Shown: one piece after another, positions 1 to 7,378 of the stretch
Position numbering within the stretch: position 1 is the first letter of the stretch
How the letters are laid out: every line of letters starts with the position of its first letter
Source: Rhodopirellula sp.
GTDB taxonomy: Bacteria > Planctomycetota > Planctomycetia > Pirellulales > Pirellulaceae
Direction: 5' to 3'
NCBI GenBank assembly: GCA_002689655.1
Contig: NZHC01000017.1
Coordinates: 1 to 46,345, forward strand
Length of the DNA: 46,345 bases
The notes under the pieces: generated by a model
The model's input: only the letters and a program-made list of their open reading frames with translations
What the model was told of the DNA's origin: nothing
The model's database searches: none
Translations under genes and position numbers: made by a program

Positions 1-1
1 C

Positions 2-505
2 GAGACTCGCATTTCTCGCATGGATGAGTCGGACGCGGTTAATTTCAGTGTTGCTGCAGAGATTTCAGGATCGAGTTCCGATACTTGGAATCAAAGTGAA
101 GCGAGGGATTGGGTTCGATATGATCCGCGGGCCATAAGGTTGGTCGAGTTACCGCTGAATTCCAGCAAGCCTGTTGGCCCCGGTATGCTTGTGGCAACCA
201 ACGCTGAGCGGAGACCTGACCCTTGCTATTTCGACGGTGCTGTGCAACCGACAGGCTGGAGAAGAACCCGAAATGGGTGGGAAAACACAGCGAACTGGCC
301 CACGTCTTTGGGGTCTCTGGGAGACATCGTGCGTCTGCAGCAGGAGCGGGAATCAGATTGGTTTCAGAACCTTCTGGCACGCGTGCGAAGTGTACCGCCG
401 TGGGGAGTTGCGTTGTTTCAACTCACCGCTGTTGGTGGAGTATTGTTATTCGAAAGGCGGGCCGCACGTCAACATTCGCGGCAGGCAGTCGAAAACGGAC
501 TCTGA
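2..505 (+). CDS. Unknown protein, C-terminal part, with one membrane segment near its end
   Basis: The frame is open from the first bases of the window to the stop at 503-505, so this is probably the C-terminal part of a longer gene; an ATG at 20 is only the first internal start and has no Shine-Dalgarno sequence. About 167 codons are visible. The protein is polar and rich in Trp, Arg and Asn until a hydrophobic stretch near the end (WGVALFQLTAVGGVLLF), followed by a short positively charged tail (ERRAARQ). That suggests a single membrane span with a cytoplasmic C-terminus. I do not recognise the family. It converges with the next gene, with 21 bases between the stops. The reading frame is fairly sure; the function is unknown. 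Confidence 0.5.
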   Translation, partial: ETRISRMDESDAVNFSVAAEISGSSSDTWNQSEARDWVRYDPRAIRLVELPLNSSKPVGPGMLVATNAERRPDPCYFDGAVQPTGWRRTRNGWENTANWPTSLGSLGDIVRLQQERESDWFQNLLARVRSVPPWGVALFQLTAVGGVLLFERRAARQHSRQAVENGL

Positions 506-526
506 TTGCCGACTGTTTCTCCGAAG

Positions 527-1423
527 TCAGCGACGGGCAGTTTTGGGGATGCCGTCAACGAGCTTTTCGTTGAATCTCGCTCGATATTCCATCAGGCTAT
601 TGGCCCCCTGAAAACCAACAATCGTTTCGTCCCAGTCAAGTTGCTTGCTCAGCATGTAACCATTGTCCAAGTCAAAACGTATTTCTCCGTTGCTCATTTG
701 TTGCACAACTTGTGCTCGGATCGATTCTTCATTCAATGGCGTCAACGGTTGGCTGCGGACAGAAAGTGTCGCGACACCTGTTTTGACTTTCTCGAGGGTG
801 TAAAGCTCTCGAATCTTAATGATTTTGATCTCACCATTGTCGGTTCTTGCTTTGACTTCCCGTGGAATTGACCATGATTGGCCTACCGCGATGGCTTGTT
901 CCGGGAATGCCACTGCAAGTGTTCCCATACCCAGGGATGCCTTACTGCCGATGTTGTTCTCGCGACCTGTCTCCTTGCCCTGAGCTGAGATCGTGATTGT
1001 AGAAATTGTTTTGCCGATTTGATCTGAAACGCGTTTAAAGAGTGCGGGGGGCTTTTCACCGCTGTCGCTGTCCCAGCGAATTTCCTTCGAGTCTCCTTGC
1101 TGTTGTGTCATCTCAACCGCGTCGACAACATGATCAAATGTCATTTCCTCGTTGTTTGTTTTTTTGACCGCCCAGTGTCTTTGGCTGATCGTGTGCACTT
1201 GAGATATCTCTTCGGCACCTCGGATCCTCGTTTTCGTTTTCGCGACATGAGTCACCTCGTAATGCAGGTCCTCGCCTACGTTTAGAGCGTAACGCAGTAG
1301 GTACTTGGGCGACTCGTTGTTACTTTTCGCATCTTCCCCGTTTGCAGGTAACACAAGGGCAGGTAGGCAAATGGTCAAGATTGCAGCAGTGACAATAAGA
1401 CGATTCACGATTGCGGTCTCCAT
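527..1423 (-). CDS. Secreted protein of unknown function (DUF6263-like)
   Basis: About 298 residues. The N-terminus is a typical Sec signal peptide: an Asn-Arg start, a hydrophobic core (LIVTAAILTICLPALVL) and a small-residue cleavage region before GEDAK. The mature part is mostly beta-type sequence without cysteines and carries phrases such as YALNVGEDLHYEV and AVGQSWSIP, which resemble the planctomycete DUF6263-like secreted proteins; this family link is from memory and is tentative. The start is uncertain. ATG at 1423 has no ribosome site, while a GTG at 1408 lies nine bases after GGAG and gives a cleaner signal peptide. It is transcribed away from nadK's 3' end with about 100 bases between them. 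Function is unknown; location is probably periplasmic or outer-membrane side. Confidence 0.7.
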   Translation of the reverse strand: METAIVNRLIVTAAILTICLPALVLPANGEDAKSNNESPKYLLRYALNVGEDLHYEVTHVAKTKTRIRGAEEISQVHTISQRHWAVKKTNNEEMTFDHVVDAVEMTQQQGDSKEIRWDSDSGEKPPALFKRVSDQIGKTISTITISAQGKETGRENNIGSKASLGMGTLAVAFPEQAIAVGQSWSIPREVKARTDNGEIKIIKIRELYTLEKVKTGVATLSVRSQPLTPLNEESIRAQVVQQMSNGEIRFDLDNGYMLSKQLDWDETIVGFQGANSLMEYRARFNEKLVDGIPKTARR

Positions 1424-1522
1424 ACGCGGCAAACGAGGTGTGTTTCACGAACCTGAAAATTTGGCAGATCGTGTCCCGGAGGGCAAGAGAGAATGTGGGA
1501 GATCAGGTCGCTCGAGTCTTCG

Positions 1523-2416
1523 CTACAGAGGAGAGCGTTTCACTGGAACCGAGCCGCCCCAACCAAGCTTGTCTCTCAGAGCTCGGTAATCGTCATGACC
1601 TTTGACTGCTAGCATTTGAAAGGTCTGTTCCGCACGTTCGATTCGCACACGGTCACCTGGGAGCAAGCGGCTCAATATCCGTCCATCCACTACTATGCTA
1701 GTTGATTCGTTGGGTTCCGTGACTGTCAGTTCCAGGACCGTGTCAGCTGAGTCGACCAGTGGTCGGTAGGTCAGCGTATGCGGGCTGATCGGTGATACAA
1801 CAATCGCTTGCAGTTGTCTCCTTAGGATGGGGCCACCTGCAGATAAGTTGTGTGCTGTTGAGCCGATAGGAGTCGCTACGATCAGACCGTCGCATCGGTA
1901 TCGCGTTGCGAGGGCTCCGTCAGCATACAGATCAATGTCAAGGATCCGATAAGGGGGGCCCCCAAGGACGGCCGCCTCATTCAGAGCAAGTTGCTGTGCG
2001 ATGACATGTCCTCCTCTGATTAGCGACGTTTGCAGCATGAGGTGATTTACCACTTTGAATCCACCGCGGGAAACCTCAGGCCAAGCGTTGAGGAAATCAT
2101 CAGGCGAAAGAGCGGCAAGAAAACCGAGACGACCACAATTGATGCCGAGTACAGGCGACTGCTGAGCCCCCATTTGGCGAGCAGTTTGCAGGATGGAGCC
2201 ATCACCACCCAATACGATGACAAGGTCGGGCTTTGCATTCGAAAAGTCGTAACTGAAATTTAGATCTTCAGCGATGATCTCAGCATGCTCGGCGATCGCT
2301 GGCCTCAAGCGTTCTAACGCAGCACCCACGGTCTCACGTTCGGGAACACCTAGAATCACCACCCTTGGTTGTTTGGAATGATCGTTGATCCAAGTGTGGG
2401 CCGATTCGACGGACAT
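1523..2416 (-). CDS. nadK: NAD kinase
   Basis: NAD kinase (PpnK family, 297 residues, the usual length) phosphorylates NAD to NADP in the cytoplasm and so sets the NADPH supply. The diagnostic GGDG motif is at residues 70-73 (VLGGDGSILQTAR), followed by the substrate loop GINCGRLGFLA. The second conserved block, with NE in ALNEAAVLGG, and the GSTAHNLSAGGPI segment are also present. The ATG start at 2416 has no clear Shine-Dalgarno sequence. It lies on the same strand as xseB-ispA-dxs, 206 bases after the dxs stop, so it may be the last gene of that transcript or have its own promoter in that gap. Dxs pathway steps use NADPH, which makes the neighbourhood sensible, but co-regulation is inference. 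Confidence 0.95.
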   Translation of the reverse strand: MSVESAHTWINDHSKQPRVVILGVPERETVGAALERLRPAIAEHAEIIAEDLNFSYDFSNAKPDLVIVLGGDGSILQTARQMGAQQSPVLGINCGRLGFLAALSPDDFLNAWPEVSRGGFKVVNHLMLQTSLIRGGHVIAQQLALNEAAVLGGPPYRILDIDLYADGALATRYRCDGLIVATPIGSTAHNLSAGGPILRRQLQAIVVSPISPHTLTYRPLVDSADTVLELTVTEPNESTSIVVDGRILSRLLPGDRVRIERAEQTFQMLAVKGHDDYRALRDKLGWGGSVPVKRSPL

Positions 2417-2622
2417 GAGATCTGGTTTCCGATCAACGACAGGTTGGTGTTTGTTGGAGCACTGAAGTTAACGATCCAGCACGCAAAATTCGGACCTGAT
2501 CCCGAATTGTCGCACGCTTCACTTCGTTTAATCGCTCATCATGGGTGTGTCAGGTTTTGCGAAAACCAGAGACCTTGTGAAGACCACGCAGCACCACAGT
2601 TGCCTTGCTTCACCTGATTGGA

Positions 2623-4557
2623 TTAGGGGTTTGAAGTCAAACTTGAACCGGCGATTTCGCGGCACGTCTGCTCGATCTTAGGCACGCTTAGCCCATGTTG
2701 GTCAAGCAAATCTCCACGATCACCATGTTCAATGAATTCGTCTGGCAATGCGAGCACTCGGATTGAACGGGTATCAAAATTCTCTGCCACGGCGCATTCG
2801 ATGAAAGCTGAACCAAAGCCTCCCATCTTTGCACCTTCCTCGATCGTCACCACAAACTTGCTTTCCCTCAATGAAGTTCGCACCATTTCGAGATCCATTG
2901 GTTTCACGAATCGCGCGTTGATGACCGCGACATCCAATTCACCTTTCAAGGCATCTGCAGCCGCAATCGCTTGTTCAAGCATGGCACCAAAAGCGATGAT
3001 TGTTCCGTCGCGTCCCTCTCGAATTGTCTCGCTCTTTCCTATTTCCACGGGGGCGGGGGTATGTTCGAGTTGCAGGGCTGAAGCTTTGGGGTATCGAATG
3101 CTGCACGGTTGATCGTGCGTCAGAGCAGCAGCCAACATCGCATTGACTTCATTGGCGTATCCAGGCGCCATGCAAACCATGTTGGGAAATAGTCGCATGT
3201 AGCCGATGTCAAAGAGGCCGTGATGAGTTGGGCCGTCGGGGCCAGTGAGACCCGCCCGATCAAGCATGAAGACCACTGGAAGATTTTGCAGAGCGGCTTC
3301 CTGAAAAATTTGGTCGTAGCTTCTTTGCAGAAACGTGCTGTAGATATCGACGATTGGCCGCAGGCCGGTTTTGCACTGACCTGCAGCAAATGCAACGGCA
3401 TGAGATTCACAGATTCCCACGTCGAAGAATCTAGTCGGGTATTCTTCACGCAGTGGTTCCAGCTTGTTTCCTTGGCACATCGCCGCGGTGATTACTGTCA
3501 CGCGGGGGTCAGCAGCCATTTGTTTTCGGATCGCTTCACGAGCATGCAGGGTGTAAGGCGGTAGGCCTTCACTTTTTTGCGTGATTGCTTTTCCACCATC
3601 GTCTGTGAAAACAGGTGGTGTGTGAAAAAATACGGGATCCTCGGCGGCTGGCTTGTAGCCGTGACCCTTTTCTGTCACCACGTGAAGTAGAACTGGACCT
3701 TTGATCTCCTTGGCCATCGCCAGATATTTTCTGGTCAGTGCTAAATCGTGCCCATCAATGGGGCCGAGGTATCGGATGTTCAGTTCTTCAAACAGCATTC
3801 CACCCAGCAGCCCCGCCTTGACTCCCTCTTTCATCTGAGCGAGGAAGCGTTCTGTGGGGTCACCGAACATTGGTACATGATCCAGAAGACGCACAACCTC
3901 GCTTTTCAGACCGGTATAGAACGGGTTGGAACGCAGCCGATCGAGGTAATTGGCTACCGCTCCGACTCGCGGGCAGATCGACATTTTGTTGTCATTGAGG
4001 ACGATGGTCAGGTCATCACCAAGTTCACCCGCGTTGTTCAGAGCTTCGAACACGATTCCACTGGGAAACGCCCCATCGCCTATGACGGCGACAGTTCGTC
4101 GTTCTTCTTGTCCACCAACCACATCACCACTGCGTAAGCCCACGGCAGTGCTAACGCTGCATCCCGCGTGTCCTGTCATGAACAGGTCGTAAACACTTTC
4201 GGCGGGGTTGGGATAGCCCATCAAACCGCCCGCGGTGCGTATCCCAGCAAAATCCTTGTAGCGGCCTGTCACCAGTTTATGGGGATACACTTGGTGTCCT
4301 GTATCCCAGATCAAACGGTCGGTTCGGAAATCGAATTCGCTATGTAGAGCCAGACAAAGTTCGACGACTCCGAGATTCGATGCGAAGTGAGCAGTTCGAG
4401 TCGCTAGTAAATTGCACAGCACGTCCCTGATCTCGGACGCAGCTTGCTCGAGTTGCTGAGGCGAATAATCGCGAAGCGGCGTGGCGTCATCGAGGCTGGC
4501 AAGCAGCGGGTGCTCACCTAGCGAGCGATGGACACTTTCTGTCGTTTTTTTATTCAA
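2623..4557 (-). CDS. dxs: 1-deoxy-D-xylulose-5-phosphate synthase
   Basis: Dxs condenses pyruvate and glyceraldehyde 3-phosphate to DXP, the first step of the MEP isoprenoid pathway, using thiamine diphosphate. The 644-residue protein has the expected order: the N-terminal block HFASNLGVVELCLALH, DTGHQVYPHKL, the ThDP-Mg motif GDGA followed by NDN, the Pyr-domain block with the cofactor-activating Glu (DVGICESHAVAFAAG) and the C-terminal transketolase domain. Wording in several blocks (for example TGHAGCSVSTA instead of the common GHSSTSISA) shows a divergent branch. The start is TTG at 4557-4555: it overlaps the ispA stop as TTGA and has GGAG eight bases upstream (CTCC on the plus strand at 4566-4569). 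No ATG near the N-terminus would preserve the conserved region. Translation is probably coupled to ispA. Confidence 0.95.
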   Translation of the reverse strand: MNKKTTESVHRSLGEHPLLASLDDATPLRDYSPQQLEQAASEIRDVLCNLLATRTAHFASNLGVVELCLALHSEFDFRTDRLIWDTGHQVYPHKLVTGRYKDFAGIRTAGGLMGYPNPAESVYDLFMTGHAGCSVSTAVGLRSGDVVGGQEERRTVAVIGDGAFPSGIVFEALNNAGELGDDLTIVLNDNKMSICPRVGAVANYLDRLRSNPFYTGLKSEVVRLLDHVPMFGDPTERFLAQMKEGVKAGLLGGMLFEELNIRYLGPIDGHDLALTRKYLAMAKEIKGPVLLHVVTEKGHGYKPAAEDPVFFHTPPVFTDDGGKAITQKSEGLPPYTLHAREAIRKQMAADPRVTVITAAMCQGNKLEPLREEYPTRFFDVGICESHAVAFAAGQCKTGLRPIVDIYSTFLQRSYDQIFQEAALQNLPVVFMLDRAGLTGPDGPTHHGLFDIGYMRLFPNMVCMAPGYANEVNAMLAAALTHDQPCSIRYPKASALQLEHTPAPVEIGKSETIREGRDGTIIAFGAMLEQAIAAADALKGELDVAVINARFVKPMDLEMVRTSLRESKFVVTIEEGAKMGGFGSAFIECAVAENFDTRSIRVLALPDEFIEHGDRGDLLDQHGLSVPKIEQTCREIAGSSLTSNP

Positions 4558-5540
4558 TGTGATCGCTCCAGTACAAAATCGGCCAACAATCGTAAGCGTC
4601 GACCGGAATCCCCGAATTTCTCGGCGTCGCGTTGGGCGGACGCGACCAGTTCCTGAGCTTTCTGCCGTGCCCCATCCAAACCGAGGAGACCAGGATAGGT
4701 CAGCTTGCCTCGATCGGCATCTTTTCCTGTTCTTTTCCCCAGTGTGGTTGCTTCCGCCGTGTAATCAAGCAAGTCATCGACAACTTGGAATGCCAATCCA
4801 ATGGCGGCGGAGTAGCTACTCAACAATTGCCGCTGCTCGTCACTCGCATCGACTAAAATCGCACCTAAATCGAGTGCGACCGAAAATAAGGCCCCTGTCT
4901 TCCGGCGATGAATCGATTCCAAGTGCTGGAGCCTTGGATACTCGCTCGTTGCTGGACGAGGAAGTGTTTCATCCTGACAACCCGCTGATTCGGGATGGTT
5001 TGGCTCCAACTGCTTGGCATTCTGCTCAGCGGCCAGGTCGTCGGCTTGGCCACCAACAAGACGGGATGCTCCTGCAGCGAAGGAAAGGGCACGGATTGCA
5101 GAAACCGCCTTGTTAGAACCCGCCACGTGCTGACTCAGATGGGCAAATGCTTGAGTTAGCAGCCCATCCCCCGCTAATATTGCGGTTGCTTCATCGTATT
5201 TTATATGAACCGTTGGCCTACCTCTGCGGAGGTCGTCATCATCCATGGCTGGTAAATCGTCATGGATCAGCGAATAGGCATGAATCATTTCGACCGCTAC
5301 TGCTCCTGGCATGGCGTCTTCCACCGCCCCGCCGCAGCACTCCGCGGCCATCATTACCAAGGCAGGACGCAAACGCTTGCCCGGCGCGAGAAGGGCGTAG
5401 CCCATCGCTTCACTCAGCCGCTCCGGGCAGCCGCTTCCAAATTCGCAAGCCTGCTCGAGAGCCTGTTCGATCCTTGGACGCAGGTCATCAAAGCCGCAAT
5501 CGACTTGGGCTTTAGGGCGGGTAGATGGCATCTGCAACAC
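4554..5540 (-). CDS. ispA: Polyprenyl (farnesyl/geranylgeranyl) diphosphate synthase
   Basis: This trans-prenyltransferase adds IPP units to allylic diphosphates. It has both Asp-rich motifs: the FARM block HDDLPAMDDDDLRRGRPTVH and the second motif DDLLD, followed by GKRTGKDADRGKLTYP. The sequence before FARM (HAYSLI) is of the bacterial FPP/GGPP type, so the main product is likely C15 or C20; the sequence does not settle which. The 328-residue chain is somewhat longer than the usual ~300 because of a polar insert of roughly 25-30 residues between GGQADDLAAE and HRRKTGALF. It sits 43 bases downstream of xseB and overlaps dxs by four bases, the same order as in E. coli. Either Met1 or the Met four codons in could be the start. 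Confidence 0.92.
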   Translation of the reverse strand: MLQMPSTRPKAQVDCGFDDLRPRIEQALEQACEFGSGCPERLSEAMGYALLAPGKRLRPALVMMAAECCGGAVEDAMPGAVAVEMIHAYSLIHDDLPAMDDDDLRRGRPTVHIKYDEATAILAGDGLLTQAFAHLSQHVAGSNKAVSAIRALSFAAGASRLVGGQADDLAAEQNAKQLEPNHPESAGCQDETLPRPATSEYPRLQHLESIHRRKTGALFSVALDLGAILVDASDEQRQLLSSYSAAIGLAFQVVDDLLDYTAEATTLGKRTGKDADRGKLTYPGLLGLDGARQKAQELVASAQRDAEKFGDSGRRLRLLADFVLERSH

Positions 5541-5583
5541 TGCGACTCACTGCGGTAGCGGGAAATAAGAGGCCGACCAGAGT

Positions 5584-5988
5584 TTAGAAGAGGCCGGGCG
5601 AGTCGTCCACGCTACTGGCATTTTCATCCACGCTGGCCAATGAGGTGTCCGCAGTCGGCGATTTCTGAGGTTTTTTCCCGCGGCCGGCGGTTTTATTGCG
5701 TTGAGTCGCCGTTGGGGTGTTTGGCTGGGGAGTGGTGACGGGGTTCCCGTCAGCATCGAAACCAGACAGTTGACTGATCTTTTGTTCAGCTGCGTCAAGC
5801 AGGGTCTGGCATTGCTTTAGCTCGCGAATCCCCTGCTCATATTTTTGCAGTGATGCAGTCAGCCCAAGTTCACCGCTTTCCAGTTGACTCACGATTCCCT
5901 CGACTTCACCTAGTGATTCCTCGAAATCGATGCCCCTATCGTCGGATTTATCCTCTGTTGAGGAAGTCTTTGCTTTCTTTTTCGCCAT
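5584..5988 (-). CDS. xseB: Exodeoxyribonuclease VII small subunit
   Basis: XseB binds the XseA catalytic subunit to form exonuclease VII, which degrades single-stranded DNA to oligonucleotides. The conserved core (FEESLGEVEGIVSQLESGELGL, then SLQKYEQGIRELKQC) lies at roughly residues 21-75 and forms two helices. I start it at the ATG at 5988, giving MAKKKAKTSS; the frame is open further upstream but that part is not family-like. At 134 residues it is longer than the usual ~80 because of a Pro/Thr/Lys-rich tail after QKISQLSG that ends near DDSPGLF. The tail has no recognised domain. xseA is not in this window. It heads the xseB-ispA-dxs set; its promoter should lie in the gap above 5988. Confidence 0.9.
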   Translation of the reverse strand: MAKKKAKTSSTEDKSDDRGIDFEESLGEVEGIVSQLESGELGLTASLQKYEQGIRELKQCQTLLDAAEQKISQLSGFDADGNPVTTPQPNTPTATQRNKTAGRGKKPQKSPTADTSLASVDENASSVDDSPGLF

Positions 5989-6189
5989 GTTTCTGTTTTG
6001 ACTTAACGGGTATTTCGACCTACGCATTACATGATGGAAAGTAATGTCATGACTGTCGCGTGCTTTTGGTGAGACTTGATCGATCCAAGTGATTCTTTGA
6101 CTCCGATATTGTGGCATGTTGAACCAATCCAATCCACGTCCGTGGTTCGCTGGGGGTGTTTTTAATCGATTATTGCCCCAGGCTTGACG

Positions 6190-6352
6190 CGATTTGGAAA
6201 GATGGCGGTCGAGTGACTTTCGGCTCGCGGGCAGTCAGTTTCAAGCTCCGGTGTTTCCAAACTGTGGCTTATCTCCTTCAGGTCTGGAACAGATGCATGG
6301 CGGCATCGGCCTGATGGCCGCAGCGGGAGCGGGAAAATGATCCCGCTTTTTT
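6190..6352 (+). ncRNA. Candidate structured small RNA or leader ending in an intrinsic terminator
   Basis: The gap 5989-6403 has no convincing gene but holds consecutive inverted repeats on the plus strand: GAAAG/CTTTC around 6197-6220, CAGTTT (6236-6241) with AAACTG (6259-6264), GCGGCATC (6300-6307) with GATGGCCGC (6313-6321, one bulged G), and the terminator at 6328-6352. A terminator in this direction has no upstream plus-strand coding gene to serve, since xseB runs the other way; the nearest one ends at 505. The simplest reading is a short transcript that starts somewhere after about 6000 and ends at 6352, or an attenuated leader of the coiled-coil gene at 6404. The boundaries are my estimate and no known RNA family is assigned. 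Confidence 0.35.
6328..6352 (+). terminator. Rho-independent terminator upstream of the coiled-coil gene
   Basis: A perfect 7-bp stem AGCGGGA (6328-6334) / TCCCGCT (6341-6347) with loop AAATGA is followed by T, giving a run of six T at 6347-6352. It works only for plus-strand transcription; the reverse direction has no T-run after the stem. Confidence 0.65.
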
Positions 6353-6403
6353 GATAACCAGCGGACCGAAATCTTCACGATCTTCAAGGCATTAGGCAAT
6401 TCA

Positions 6404-7285
6404 TTGAGCGATTCAAGGCAAGTCCGCGACGAACAAATCACACATGACCCGACGGTCATGGATGCAGTGCGTTCGAACACGGATTTGCTCCACGCGTTAA
6501 TGGGACAACTCTCAGACTTGCGATTGCTCGTTGACGCCTCGGTCTGCGGCTCGCAAAACCCAGATGCTGAGGCAGGTAACGACCTCGGTTGGCAGTCTAG
6601 GAATTCGGAATCGGAGGTCGGAGAGCTAAGGCAGAAAATTCAGTGTTTGGAATCAGAGAATGCAGAACTCCATGCACAAAATGAGGACTTGGCTGCCAGA
6701 ATCGCCACTTCCCGAATCCAGGAAACAGGACCAGAGAATTCGGTTGAAGCGGGGGAAATGTTGTCTTGGGAGGAACGAAAACAACTGATCCTGCTACAGA
6801 TGGAGGAAGACTCCTTCGATGCTGATCAATTTGCAGCTTCCTTGGGTGACGAAATTAAATCCGATAAAGAAACGCCGAATACCTTCATTGATCGTCTCCG
6901 GCTTGAAATTGAGCATCGGGATGACGAGATTGCCGAGTTGCATAATCTTTTGGACCAGCAAGCAGAGACTCGCTCGAATGGTACCGCAATCGGTGCCTCT
7001 GCGATCGCTGAGATGTTGGACGCGGATGAGCTGATCGCCCATGAGCGAGGGAAATTACAGCGACTTCAGGCCGAGTGGGAAGAAAAATTTCGCGTGGGTG
7101 AGATCGAAGCTTCATTGGAGCGAGCTAAGCTCTCACGAGAGCGGCAGGAGGTATCCGCGACGCAGCAGGAGTTGGAATTGCAATTAGAACAATTGCAGCA
7201 GCAGTATCGGCAGGCGAACGCAGCAGGCAGTGGCGGTTCTCGTCGCTGGTTGGCAAAGCTTGGCTTGGCCGACGAAGATGTTTAG
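6404..7285 (+). CDS. Coiled-coil protein of unknown function
   Basis: About 293 acidic, Glu/Gln/Leu-rich residues. There are at least three predicted coiled-coil blocks: around residues 75-105 (ELRQKIQCLESENAELHAQ), around 165-190 (RLRLEIEHRDDEIAELHNLLDQQ) and the long C-terminal block from about 210 to 270 (KLQRLQAEWEEKFR, ending with QQQYRQ). There is no signal peptide or membrane segment, so it is probably cytoplasmic. The C-terminus is a small basic tail (RRWLAKLGLADEDV). The start is uncertain: a TTG at 6404 has only a poor ribosome site, and an ATG at 6458 would give a protein 18 residues shorter. The gene begins about 50 bases after a terminator and is followed after about 90 bases by the oxidoreductase gene. 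I do not recognise a family; a scaffold role is only a guess. Confidence 0.7.
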   Translation: MSDSRQVRDEQITHDPTVMDAVRSNTDLLHALMGQLSDLRLLVDASVCGSQNPDAEAGNDLGWQSRNSESEVGELRQKIQCLESENAELHAQNEDLAARIATSRIQETGPENSVEAGEMLSWEERKQLILLQMEEDSFDADQFAASLGDEIKSDKETPNTFIDRLRLEIEHRDDEIAELHNLLDQQAETRSNGTAIGASAIAEMLDADELIAHERGKLQRLQAEWEEKFRVGEIEASLERAKLSRERQEVSATQQELELQLEQLQQQYRQANAAGSGGSRRWLAKLGLADEDV

Positions 7286-7378
7286 CGGCAGTTTGCTTGC
7301 CCCCAAGACGCTTTAGTTTCGTTAGAATGGCCATTCCGGCATTTCTGACACCTTTCCCGTCTTTGAGTGAGATCTTCG

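Noticed and set aside
6278-6303. Resemblance to the SRP RNA apical loop (TCAGGTCTGGAA...)
   Set aside because: The first 12 bases match well, but the conserved GAAGCAGCC part is broken by extra bases and the closing pairs do not form, so I do not call it an SRP RNA.
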